Assembly: GCF_006265095.1 (NCBI RefSeq) | Contig: NZ_VCNK01000033.1 | Coordinates: forward strand, 1-61,508 | Length of the DNA: 61,508 bases | From: Phaeobacter sp. B1627 | GTDB taxonomy: Bacteria > Pseudomonadota > Alphaproteobacteria > Rhodobacterales > Rhodobacteraceae | Direction: 5' to 3' | Shown here: in pieces, positions 32,627-41,545 of the stretch | How positions within the stretch are numbered: the stretch's first letter is position 1 | Layout: each line of letters begins with the position of its first letter | Notes under the pieces: model-generated | What the model was told of the DNA's origin: nothing | Seen by the model: only the letters and a program-made list of their open reading frames with translations | Database searches by the model: none | Translations under genes and position numbers: made by a program

Positions 32627-33823
32627 TTGTATTTGAAGTTGGGGGCCCAACATTTGTTCGATCTTGTCACAGCTCGGCTAAAGCACGGATTTTGGGGGAA
32701 TTTTTTTACCTCCGCAGTCTTGGTATTTTCCTCCTTCGCAGTGGTAGCCGTCCTGATGGTCGGTGCTGCTACAGACGCAAAGGTTGACTTTCAAATCGAT
32801 AAGATCGCTGCGGATTTGCTTGTGGTGGAGGAGGTCTCTACAGAGAGATTCGAGGGGGAAAGGCCGGTTAGGCTATATTCGTCAGATGTCGTTGAATTGC
32901 GCAAATCATCCGAGATCGCGGCAGCATCTGCAATTGTTCGGCAATTTTCCGTTCTTGCGGGCGGGGCAGAGCGGCTTCCGACTGACATCTATGGAATTGA
33001 TCATGACTACATAAGTGTAATGAAACTGCAGGTTGAGGCAGGCCGCGTGCCCGACATGACGGCTTCAAGTTCGGTAGCGCAGGCGGTCTTGGGTTCAGAG
33101 GCCGCGCGGCGCATGGGCGTTGACCCTATGAGACTACCCGCGACGCTGCGGGTTGGAGGCCAGCCAATTGAGATAATAGGGATATTTGCAGATCGTGGCT
33201 GGATCGGAGTACAGAACATCGACCTCGGAGTTTACCTTTCGCGCAAGGCGTTGCGCCAGCGAATCGGCAATTTCGATGTGGCACGGGACGACCCGATCAA
33301 TGCTTTCATTGTGCGGGCAGCCCACCCAAATCAGATCATGGCTGCAAGAAATGAAATATATGACCACTTCGGCTCTTTTTCGGCTGTTTCTGTTTCGGAT
33401 TCACTCGAACTTTCTGAGAATGCCCAAAATATACGCAATGCCTATAATTTTTTCCATGGGAGTGTTTTTTTCACCACTGCGGGATTGGCGCTCGGGCTGT
33501 CATTGTTGTTTTTCTTCTCGCGCATCGCGTCAAGGCGGCGCCAATTCGGTATGGCGTTAACGATAGGCGCGAGCCGCTCTCGCCTGGTCGCGGAGACGAT
33601 AGTTGAAGTCGGATTTCTGACAGTCACGAGCGTCTGCGCGGGGGTTTCCCTCGCCACTGTGTTCTTGAGCAAATTCGGGAGCCGATTGAATTTGGTGATC
33701 GAGGTTTCAGTGCCCTTTGCAGGCCTGATCGCGCTCGCGGGCGTTTCCATAATTCTTGTTTCCGTTGCTCTATTTACAACTCGCCTTCTAGTTGCGTCAC
33801 CTGCTAGGTTGATCCGTGTGTAG
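32627..33823 (+). CDS. FtsX/MacB-type ABC permease
   Basis: Up to 398 aa. No ATG exists near the 5' end; TTG at 32627 or 32633 is the likely start, since a stop lies at 32612 and the first hydrophobic segment begins soon after. Topology: one N-terminal helix (about 28-50), a periplasmic domain of about 220 residues (MacB_PCD-like, with RLPTDIYGIDHDYISVMKLQVEAGR), then three C-terminal helices (SVFFTTAGLALGLSLLFFFS; VGFLTVTSVCAGVSLATVFL; LIALAGVSIILVSVALF). RQFGMALTIGASRSRLV is the FtsX coupling segment. No ATPase domain, so the ATPase at 27279 is the presumed partner. It probably helps remove or export the cluster's peptide. Confidence 0.85.
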   Translation: MYLKLGAQHLFDLVTARLKHGFWGNFFTSAVLVFSSFAVVAVLMVGAATDAKVDFQIDKIAADLLVVEEVSTERFEGERPVRLYSSDVVELRKSSEIAAASAIVRQFSVLAGGAERLPTDIYGIDHDYISVMKLQVEAGRVPDMTASSSVAQAVLGSEAARRMGVDPMRLPATLRVGGQPIEIIGIFADRGWIGVQNIDLGVYLSRKALRQRIGNFDVARDDPINAFIVRAAHPNQIMAARNEIYDHFGSFSAVSVSDSLELSENAQNIRNAYNFFHGSVFFTTAGLALGLSLLFFFSRIASRRRQFGMALTIGASRSRLVAETIVEVGFLTVTSVCAGVSLATVFLSKFGSRLNLVIEVSVPFAGLIALAGVSIILVSVALFTTRLLVASPARLIRV

Positions 33824-33852
33824 GGATGCAAGGCTGAGAAACTGGAGTGCAC

Positions 33853-35328
33853 ATGTCACACGATGCATTTGATATCGTATTTCACGGTGAGGTCATAGGG
33901 TCGACCCACACCCTATGCAGGCGTGAAGAGGGGGGATGGGCGCTCACCAACTGGCTTGAATTGCTGGAAGTCAAGAAGCTCAATCAACGCGGGTACCGCC
34001 GAAGGAGCAATTTGCTGATGGATGCTGATTTTCGCCCCGCTTACTTAAGCGGTTCGGATGATGTCGGAAATTCCTACAAGCTCAATGGGGCCGATATGCA
34101 AGGCGCTGAGTTTGCTTTTGAGAGCAACATGATCGGACAGTTTGCGGCCCTTTCACGACATCAACAGCCAGGGAGTGGTTTCCGGGGCACCGCGCCGTTT
34201 TCCCTCCTCTGCTATCTGTTTGATGCCTGCAGAACCCTGGAACTTGTGTTCGAGCGAGACGGAGCTCACTGGGTATCCAACATAAACGAGCGGTTTTTAT
34301 TCGAAGATGGGGTGTTGCAAGAGCTTCAACCTGCGGCGGTTGGCGTGTCGTTTGTGCGAACGGATAGCCCTTGCCCGGACTGGAGCATTGCCGAAGTCGC
34401 AACCGAAGCTGAGTATGAGTTTCCACCTCAGCTCAAGGTCAGTCCGGTTCAATTCGGATCAAAGGACACGGAGGCGGTTTTTGTGTCCCCCGAGGCCCCT
34501 TATGCAGAGGCGCTCTTTATCGGCGGGTCGGGCAGATTTGACATGCATGGCCGCCATGGCAATCAACATCTTGGCTACGGCCAGCTTCTGGACCAACTGG
34601 CTTTGTCCGGGCTGGCTTCTTTGCGCTATGATCGATTGCCACAGGATCCGACCGTCACCCCCAGTTTTTCAGAGCTTCAAAGCCAGGCGTCGGAGGCTTG
34701 GACCTCAGCATCTTCTCTCAGCAATGGTTTGCCAAAACTAATTGTCGGACATAGCCTTGGCGCGCTGATCGCATTGAATATTGCAAGCAATGACCCTTCG
34801 GTTGACGGACTAATTCTTATCGCCGCACCGGGCAGGCCGCTCAAAGACGTTTTGCAATCTCAGTTCGAGTGGATGGTCGGTGATGTGGGCTACAGCGATG
34901 GTGAGATCGCAGAGGTGGAAGATCGTCGCAACGCGCTACTCGACGCTTTGTTTGAACCGAACCCGGACGCTCCACTGCCCGACGAATTCACACTTATGGA
35001 ACCCGCCAAGACATTCTTGAGAGAGCTCATTCGTATCGATCCCATTGAAATGCTTAAAGGAATTAAATGCCCGTTGGTGCTCGCGGATTGCGAGTATGAT
35101 GTTCAAGTCCTGGCAGAGGACACAGTCAGACTCCGCGATGCTGCGCGGTCATACGGGATAGATACGGAGCATCTGCGGCTTCAGCACGTAAATCACATAC
35201 TGCAGGAGGTCGCCGACCGGGAGGATAACGCGATTTTCCACTATTTTGACCCGGACCGGGAAATCTCAACCGACGCCATCGAGCAAATCAGCATAGCTGC
35301 GAAGAAGCTGGTGCAGAAGCATATGTGA
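33853..35328 (+). CDS. Two-domain alpha/beta hydrolase
   Basis: 491 aa from MSHDAFDIVF with GGAG 6 bases upstream. Residues 1-190 are a domain I do not recognise, partly beta-rich, with paired Cys (SLLCYLFDACRTL). Residues 200-491 are an alpha/beta hydrolase: oxyanion region FIGGSGRFD, nucleophile Ser301 in VGHSLGALIAL, a late acidic residue in VLADCEYDVQ and the catalytic His in HVNHILQE. It follows the permease by 29 bases and is probably cotranscribed. It could cut the leader or follower, hydrolyse an ester, or detoxify the product. Hydrolases accompany some polytheonamide-type clusters, but this one cannot be assigned. Confidence 0.8.
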   Translation: MSHDAFDIVFHGEVIGSTHTLCRREEGGWALTNWLELLEVKKLNQRGYRRRSNLLMDADFRPAYLSGSDDVGNSYKLNGADMQGAEFAFESNMIGQFAALSRHQQPGSGFRGTAPFSLLCYLFDACRTLELVFERDGAHWVSNINERFLFEDGVLQELQPAAVGVSFVRTDSPCPDWSIAEVATEAEYEFPPQLKVSPVQFGSKDTEAVFVSPEAPYAEALFIGGSGRFDMHGRHGNQHLGYGQLLDQLALSGLASLRYDRLPQDPTVTPSFSELQSQASEAWTSASSLSNGLPKLIVGHSLGALIALNIASNDPSVDGLILIAAPGRPLKDVLQSQFEWMVGDVGYSDGEIAEVEDRRNALLDALFEPNPDAPLPDEFTLMEPAKTFLRELIRIDPIEMLKGIKCPLVLADCEYDVQVLAEDTVRLRDAARSYGIDTEHLRLQHVNHILQEVADREDNAIFHYFDPDREISTDAIEQISIAAKKLVQKHM

Positions 35329-35330
35329 TG

Positions 35331-35715
35331 AGGCGCGATGTTCAGCTCAGCCAGAGCACGCCCGAATTGCGTCATGCCTGTGATATGTGCATTGGACTTG
35401 CGAACCGGAAACACCGAGTGTTTATCGCCGTAAAAGGCGAGGAGGAGGCATGCTTCAGCAAAATTCGTTCCAGCGCCTCGAAGTCGCTGAACGCGCTTTC
35501 TGAGATCACAAAGCGCAGTTCCATCAATGTGCAGACCATAAAGGCGAGCAGGGTGCACGGATCGCAGCGACCCTCGAACCCTCGGCGGTCTGGCCCGTCG
35601 ATCAGGATTAACTCGTCAAAACACTCTCGGCGCAGATGCGGCTGGTGGAAAGTGCGGCACTGTTTGCGCGACAGCCTGATGCCATCCTCATCCTCACTGA
35701 TTTTTGAGGGCAGAG
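35331..35715 (-). pseudogene. Degraded ISNCY-type transposase fragment
   Basis: On the minus strand, pieces of an integrase-core transposase of the ISNCY (IS1202-like) group are readable: QPHLRRECFDELILIDGPD, GFEGRCDPCTLLAFMV, LMELRFVISESAFSDFEALE, then after a frame change FYGDKHSVFPV and GMTQFGRALAELNI. Homologues read IDGSDHRWFEDRG, LMQLRFVPSESTFSYFEALE and FYSDKHSVFRV at these places. Small deletions (the DDATS segment is missing) and frameshifts break it, and both ends are gone. It sits at the edge of the peptide cluster, consistent with past mobile-element activity. No terminal repeats found. Confidence 0.8.
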
Positions 35716-36092
35716 TGCCATTCCTGATTTTCTCATCGGTGCTATTTTAGCTGTGCGGCTACAAAACAGAAGGCCCATAAGCAATATTATGTAATGTATA
35801 CACAACCGCCGAAGGGTCAAAACCGGGGTCGGCCATAGCGGCGCATGTACTTGAACGCGGAGCCCAGATGGGCGGCCCGGCACTTGATCCGGATCGATCC
35901 CGCTCCGGCCCGCTCCGACCGGTCGCAGCCTGCGTGATTTCGGTTGCGGCCGGCTCCGGGAGCGAGATTTCGCGAAACAAAGACGCCGGCACTGCGTTGA
36001 TGCTGAAGACCCGCTCGAAAAAGTCACGTCAGCGACCCTGATACAGACCCTGGCACAGACACCGTGATCCACCCGGATGAAAGGAATTCGAA
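35716..36092. other. Intergenic region with no recognised gene
   Basis: About 380 bases upstream of the small protein at 36093. Frames in both strands look non-coding (Arg/Ser/Pro-rich shadow translations). A short TTTCGCGAAA palindrome is at about 35967. It may contain further transposon debris, but nothing is identifiable. Confidence 0.4.
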
Positions 36093-36413
36093 ATGGACCA
36101 AGATCGCCGCGAAAAAGCACTGCAGGATCCATCCTCCGTCTATGCAGAACCGGCAGAGATACTGGCCGATGATCGGCTGGCCCGCGAGGAGAAAATTGAA
36201 ATACTGCGGCGCTGGGAATATGACGCGCGGGAAATCAGCGTCGCCGAGGAGGAAGGTCTTCCCGTCGGGAACGGTGAGAATCTGAAGAAAATCCTGTTGG
36301 CGCTGCAAGAGCTTGTGGGCGAGATCGATCCGCAGGAGACAGCCCCGACGAAACAGGGGGGATTGGTGCGCGATGCGGTGACGCCTGCGCAACCCGTGCA
36401 AGAAGAGTCATAA
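36093..36413 (+). CDS. Conserved small hypothetical protein
   Basis: 106 aa, charged and without membrane segments, with AAAGGA 9 bases before the ATG. The sequence from ALQDPSSVYAEPAEILADD to EKIEILRRWEYDAREISVAEEEG resembles a small conserved alphaproteobacterial family without assigned function; the conserved core is about residues 8-55 and the C-terminal 30 residues look like a tail. It stands alone between the peptide island and the sugar-acid operon, and a hairpin terminator follows. Confidence 0.7.
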   Translation: MDQDRREKALQDPSSVYAEPAEILADDRLAREEKIEILRRWEYDAREISVAEEEGLPVGNGENLKKILLALQELVGEIDPQETAPTKQGGLVRDAVTPAQPVQEES

Positions 36414-36449
36414 TCTGCCACAGGCACAGGCAGACCCGGATTCATGATC

Positions 36450-36491
36450 CGCCACAGGCGAGCCCGGGAATGGGCGCCTGTGGCGTTGTAT
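36450..36491. terminator. Strong hairpin terminator between convergent genes
   Basis: An 11-bp perfect stem CGCCACAGGCG / CGCCTGTGGCG around a 14-base loop, followed by TTGTATTCT. It lies between the stop at 36413 and the end of the minus-strand operon at 36501, so it may serve both directions. Confidence 0.65.
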
Positions 36492-36500
36492 TCTACGTCA

Positions 36501-37346
36501 TTATGCGTCTGCGATGACGTCCTGACGCTGGCGGCCAAGACCCGCAATGCCCAGTTCCACCACATCGCCCGCCTTGAGAAAGCGCGGCGGTGTCATGCCT
36601 AGGCCAACGCCCGGCGGGGTTCCGGTCGAAATCACGTCGCCGGGGTGCAGGGTCATGAACTGGCTCAGGTAATGCACCAGATAGGCCACGCCATAGACCA
36701 TGGTGCCGGAAGAGCCGTTCTGCATCGTTTCACCGTTGACCGTCAGCCACATGTCCAGGCTCTGCGGATCGGGCACCTCGTCCTGCGTCACCAGCCAGGG
36801 GCCGATCTGGCCGAAGTTATCGCAGCTCTTGCCCTTGGTCCATTGCCCGGCCCGCTCGGTCTGGAACGCCCGTTCGGAGACGTCATTGGTGATCGCATAG
36901 CCCGCGACATGGCCCATCGCGTCGGCTTCGCTGACGTATTTCGCAGGCTTGCCGATGATCACCGCCAGCTCCACCTCCCAATCCGTCTTGGTGGAGCCGC
37001 GCGGGATCACGATCGGGTCATTGGGACCGCAGATGGCAGAGCTGGCCTTCATGAAGATCACCGGCTCCGGCGGCACATCGAGACCGCTTTCGGCGGCATG
37101 GTCGGCGTAGTTGAGGCCGATACAGATGAACTTGCCCGTCCCGGCGACCGGCGGGCCAAGGCGGGGATTGCCCTCCACCACCGGCAGCGCGTCCGCATCC
37201 GCCCCGGCCAGCCCGGCCAGGCTGTCGGGCGCCAGCGCCGCGCCGGAGAAATCGTCAATCAGGCCGGAGAGGTCCCGGATGGTGCCATCTGTGTGCAGCA
37301 ATCCCGGTTTTTCGGCTCCCGGCGCGCCATAGCGAAGCAGTTTCAT
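36501..37346 (-). CDS. Fumarylacetoacetate hydrolase family protein (2,4-diketo-3-deoxy-L-fuconate hydrolase-like)
   Basis: 281 aa. The FAH fold is shown by IGLNYADHAAESG, VIFMKASSAICGPNDPIVIP, DWEVELAVIIGKPAKYV (acidic metal ligands) and VISTGTPPGVGLGMTPP. Enzymes of this type cleave 2,4-diketo-3-deoxy-L-fuconate or -rhamnonate to pyruvate and lactate, or act on ureidoglycolate. Position at the end of an operon with a sugar-acid SDR, a UxaA-type dehydratase and a sugar transporter, near an L-fucose-type dehydrogenase, lactonase and mutarotase, favours the fuconate role. Confidence 0.85.
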   Translation of the reverse strand: MKLLRYGAPGAEKPGLLHTDGTIRDLSGLIDDFSGAALAPDSLAGLAGADADALPVVEGNPRLGPPVAGTGKFICIGLNYADHAAESGLDVPPEPVIFMKASSAICGPNDPIVIPRGSTKTDWEVELAVIIGKPAKYVSEADAMGHVAGYAITNDVSERAFQTERAGQWTKGKSCDNFGQIGPWLVTQDEVPDPQSLDMWLTVNGETMQNGSSGTMVYGVAYLVHYLSQFMTLHPGDVISTGTPPGVGLGMTPPRFLKAGDVVELGIAGLGRQRQDVIADA

Positions 37347-37379
37347 AATATGTCTTTCCCTGGTCTCTTCAGTCGTCCG

Positions 37380-38129
<750 letters not shown>

Positions 38130-39647
38130 TCACATCACCGCGCCGATTTGCCAGGGCACGAATTCCACCGCGCCAAACCCCTGCGCCTCGCTCTTGGTTT
38201 CCGCGCCCGAGGCCACCCGCAGCAGCAGGTCAAAGATCTCCTGCCCCTTGGCCTCCAGGCTGACCCCGTCGAGGATATCGCCGCAGTTCACATCCATATC
38301 CGCCTGCATCCGCCGCCACAGATCCGGGTTGGAGGCGATCTTGATCGAGGGCACCGGCTGATAGCCCGACACGCTGCCGCGCCCGGTGGTAAAGGCGATG
38401 AGATTCGCCCCCGAGGCCGTCTGCCCGGTCACCGAACAGGGATCGTAGCCGGGGCTGTCCATGAAAACAAACCCCGCCCGATCAATGGGTTCTGCGAATT
38501 TGTAGACGCCGGACAGGGGCGCGCTGCCGCCCTTTGCCACGGCCCCCAGCGATTTTTCCAGGATCGTCGTCAGCCCGCCGCGCTTGTTGCCGGGCGACGG
38601 GTTGTTGTCCATCTCGCCGAAATTGCGGGCGGTGTAATCCTCCCACCAATCGATCAGATCGACCAGCTTTCGGCCCGTGGCCGCATCCACCGCGCGCCGC
38701 GTCAGCAGGTGTTCGGCGCCGTAGATCTCGGAGGTTTCCGACAGGATCGAGGTGCCGCCGTGGCGCACCAGCAGATCCGAGGCCACCCCAAGTGCGGGGT
38801 TCGCCGTGATCCCGGAGTATCCGTCCGAGCCGCCGCATTGCATGCCCAGCACCAGATGACGGGCGGCGGCGGGCGCGCGGGTGGCCTTGTTCGCCTCTGC
38901 CGCCAGCTCTCGCAACAGGCCCAGGCCCTTGTCGACGGTCGCCCGTGTGCCGCCTTCGTGCTGGATCGTCATGTAGCGGAAGCGGGCGCTGTCCTTCAGC
39001 GCCTTGCGGTCGATCAGATCGGGGATCTGCATCACCTCACAGCCAAGGCCGACCATCAGGATCGCGCCGAAGTTGGCGCTGTGGCCGTAGCCCGCAAGGG
39101 TGCGGAACAGGGTGTCATAGCCCTCGCCCTTGCCGGACATGCCGCAGCCCGATCCATGCACGATCGGCACGATGCCATCGACATTGGGAAAGGCCGTCAG
39201 GAGGGTCTCGCGTTGGGCGGCTTCGGCGATGAAGCGCGCCACCGACCCGGCGCAATTGACCGAGGTCAGGATGCCGAGATAGTTCCGTGTCCCCACCCGC
39301 CCGGAGGGGCGGTGATAGCCGAAAAACCGGGCCTCTCCCTCCGGCTCTGGCAGGGGGCGCGCCGCCGCGCCAAAGGCGTGATCCTGCTTGTGCTCCCCCA
39401 TGCCGAGGTTGTGCACATGCACGTGACCGCCCGCCGGGATGGGGGCGGTGGTGGTGCCGATGATCTGGCCGTATTTCAGGATCGTCTCGCCCGCCGCCAC
39501 ATCGCGCAGGGCGATCTTGTGGCCCGCGGGGACAGATGCGCGCGCGGTGATGCCACCGGGCAGGGGCGTGCCGTCGGGAATATCCCGCAGCGCGACGAGG
39601 ACATTGTCTGCCTCATGCAGGCAAAGCGCAAAGGGCTGGTCGGTCAT
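38130..39647 (-). CDS. uxaA: UxaA-family altronate (sugar-acid) dehydratase
   Basis: 505 aa from MTDQPFALCL; a GTG at 39662 overlapping the upstream stop (GTGA) is an alternative start. The N-terminal 100 residues form the SAF domain (KIALRDVAAGETILKYGQIIG), and the rest is the catalytic part with RNYLGILTSVNCAGS, HGSGCGMSGKG and LGMQCGGSDGYSGITANPA, whose Cys residues bind iron in this family. The canonical reaction is D-altronate to 2-keto-3-deoxy-D-gluconate. In this operon it could equally act on L-fuconate, since no enolase-type fuconate dehydratase is present. Confidence 0.88.
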   Translation of the reverse strand: MTDQPFALCLHEADNVLVALRDIPDGTPLPGGITARASVPAGHKIALRDVAAGETILKYGQIIGTTTAPIPAGGHVHVHNLGMGEHKQDHAFGAAARPLPEPEGEARFFGYHRPSGRVGTRNYLGILTSVNCAGSVARFIAEAAQRETLLTAFPNVDGIVPIVHGSGCGMSGKGEGYDTLFRTLAGYGHSANFGAILMVGLGCEVMQIPDLIDRKALKDSARFRYMTIQHEGGTRATVDKGLGLLRELAAEANKATRAPAAARHLVLGMQCGGSDGYSGITANPALGVASDLLVRHGGTSILSETSEIYGAEHLLTRRAVDAATGRKLVDLIDWWEDYTARNFGEMDNNPSPGNKRGGLTTILEKSLGAVAKGGSAPLSGVYKFAEPIDRAGFVFMDSPGYDPCSVTGQTASGANLIAFTTGRGSVSGYQPVPSIKIASNPDLWRRMQADMDVNCGDILDGVSLEAKGQEIFDLLLRVASGAETKSEAQGFGAVEFVPWQIGAVM

Positions 39648-39658
39648 CTGTGTCTCTT

Positions 39659-40669
39659 TCACGGTGTCACCAACACCTTGATCAGGTGGTCGCGGTCATG
39701 GGCAAGGGCCGCAAACTGCGTCGGCAGATCCGCCAGCGGCACCACCGCAGAGGCAAGCGCGCCGGTCGCCACCTCGCCCGCACGGATGGCCGCCATGACC
39801 CGGTCGAAATCCGCCCGCAGCGCGTTACGGCTGCCGATGATCTGGCTCTCGCGCTTGTGGAATTCGGAATCGGCAAAGGTGATGCTCTCCTTCACCACGC
39901 TGACCAGAACGGTCATGCCGCCGTGCGCCACCAGCGGAAAACCGGCCTCGATCGCGTCTGCATTGCCGGTGGCGTCGAACACCACGTCAAACCCCTCGGC
40001 CAGATCGCCGCTGAGGATGTCGTCGCCCGGCTGATGGGTGGCGGCAAATCCGAACAGGTCGGTCGCCGCCGCGAGGCGCTTTGTGCTCAGGTCCATCAGA
40101 TGTACCTCCGCCCCGGCGATACGGGCAAACAGCGCGGTGCCCAACCCGATGGGACCGGCGCCGGTGACCAGCACCCGGTCGCCCGCGCCGCAGCCCGAAC
40201 GCGCCACCGCATGGGCGCCGATGGCGAGAAACTCCACCATTGCGGCCTGTTCCGGGGTCAGCCCTTCGGCCGGGTAGAGGTTCTCCTCCGGCACCGCGAT
40301 CCGGGCGCACATGCCGCCATCGGTATGCACCCCCAGCACCGCGATGGACCGACAGCAGTTCGGCTTGCCACGGCGGCAGGCGCGACAGCTGCCGCAGGAC
40401 AGGTAGGGGTTCACCACCACCAGCCGCCCCGCATCCGGACCATCGGCCAGATAGCCTGACAGCTCGTGGCCGATGACGCGCGGATAGTTCAGAAACGGAT
40501 GCTTGCCCTCAAAGATATGAAAGTCGGTGCCGCAGATACCGATGGCGGCAATATCAACCAGACGGTGCCCCGCCGGGGCCTGCTGCGGCCGGGCGCGCAG
40601 GTCCAGCGCAAAGGTGCCCGGCTCCACACAGACGCCGCAGGTCATCCTGTCCTGTCCGCGATCCTTCAT
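39659..40669 (-). CDS. Zinc-dependent sugar-acid/polyol dehydrogenase (L-galactonate 5-dehydrogenase-like)
   Basis: 336-aa medium-chain dehydrogenase. Catalytic zinc site GICGTDFHIFEG and GHE (IGHELSG), structural zinc Cys set CGSCRACRRGKPNCC, NAD motif VLVTGAGPIGLGTALFA. The closest functional pattern is the YjjN/LgoD group, which oxidises L-galactonate to D-tagaturonate. With a UxaB-like reductase and UxaA nearby this gives L-galactonate to tagaturonate to altronate to KDG. Its start overlaps the transporter ATPase stop (ATGA). L-fuconate oxidation is another option. Confidence 0.82.
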   Translation of the reverse strand: MKDRGQDRMTCGVCVEPGTFALDLRARPQQAPAGHRLVDIAAIGICGTDFHIFEGKHPFLNYPRVIGHELSGYLADGPDAGRLVVVNPYLSCGSCRACRRGKPNCCRSIAVLGVHTDGGMCARIAVPEENLYPAEGLTPEQAAMVEFLAIGAHAVARSGCGAGDRVLVTGAGPIGLGTALFARIAGAEVHLMDLSTKRLAAATDLFGFAATHQPGDDILSGDLAEGFDVVFDATGNADAIEAGFPLVAHGGMTVLVSVVKESITFADSEFHKRESQIIGSRNALRADFDRVMAAIRAGEVATGALASAVVPLADLPTQFAALAHDRDHLIKVLVTP

Positions 40670-41442
40670 TGCGCCGCCTCCGGCGTGCGGGCGGACCAGT
40701 CGGCGGGCAGCTCGCCCTTGACGATCAGGCTCAGCACATCGTCCTTGGTGACCTCATCGATGCCATGCGCCCCCGCGAGGCGGCCCTTGTTCATGACCAC
40801 CACCCGGTTGCAGAGGTCAAAGACGTCATGCATGTCGTGGCTGACCAGCAGGATGCCGATGCCCTCGGCCTGCAACTGGCGGATCAGATCTGCGACCATC
40901 GCGGTTTCCGACGGGCCGAGGGCCGCGGTGGGTTCATCCATGATCAGCACCCTGGTGTCGAAATAGATCGCCCGCGCAATCGCGATCACCTGCCGCTGCC
41001 CGCCCGACAGCGACGAGACCGGATCCGTGAGGTTCTTGAAATTCGGATTGAGGCGCGCCAGCACCTTGCGGCTTTCCTCCAGCATCCGCGCATCATCGAG
41101 ATTGCCGAACCGCGTCTTCAGCTCGCGGCCCAGAAACAGGTTCGACGGCGCATCCAGATGGTCAGCCAGCGCCAGCGTCTGATAGATCGTCTCGATCCCG
41201 GCCGCGCGGGCATCATTGGGATCGCTGAACTGCATCGGCGTGCCATTGACCCGGATGCTGCCTGCGTTGGGGATCATCGCACCGGCCAGAATGCGCATCA
41301 GGCAGGATTTGCCGGCCCCGTTATGGCCAAGCACCCCCACCACCTCGCCGGGATACAGATCGAGCGAGACGCCATCCACCGCCCGCACCCCGCCAAAGTG
41401 CTTTTCGATACCGATCATCTCTACCAAGGGGGTCTGCGACAT
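40666..41442 (-). CDS. Sugar ABC transporter ATP-binding protein
   Basis: 258 aa, one nucleotide-binding domain: Walker A GHNGAGKSCLM (Cys where Thr/Ser is followed in many homologues by T), signature LSGGQRQVIAIARA, Walker B VLIMDEPTAALGPSE and switch His in ILLVSHDMHDV. It is the single-domain ribose-type ATPase used as a homodimer. It works with the binding protein and permease just upstream in the same operon and is coupled to the dehydrogenase gene downstream. Ligand probably L-fucose or a related sugar, by context. Confidence 0.9.
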   Translation of the reverse strand: MSQTPLVEMIGIEKHFGGVRAVDGVSLDLYPGEVVGVLGHNGAGKSCLMRILAGAMIPNAGSIRVNGTPMQFSDPNDARAAGIETIYQTLALADHLDAPSNLFLGRELKTRFGNLDDARMLEESRKVLARLNPNFKNLTDPVSSLSGGQRQVIAIARAIYFDTRVLIMDEPTAALGPSETAMVADLIRQLQAEGIGILLVSHDMHDVFDLCNRVVVMNKGRLAGAHGIDEVTKDDVLSLIVKGELPADWSARTPEAAQ

Positions 41443-41545
41443 GGTCTGCCTTTCTGCCGGGGTCGTGGTCGGGGCCGTCCGGGGGGCCCGTCATCGGGAA
41501 TTGGGAACCGGAGGGCATCACGGGGCGCCCTCCGGAGAAACGCGG

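Noticed and set aside
35608-36132. 174-codon minus-strand ORF between the transposase debris and the small protein gene
   Set aside because: Arg/Ser/Pro-rich, includes part of the transposase remnant in the wrong frame, with no ribosome site or conserved motif.
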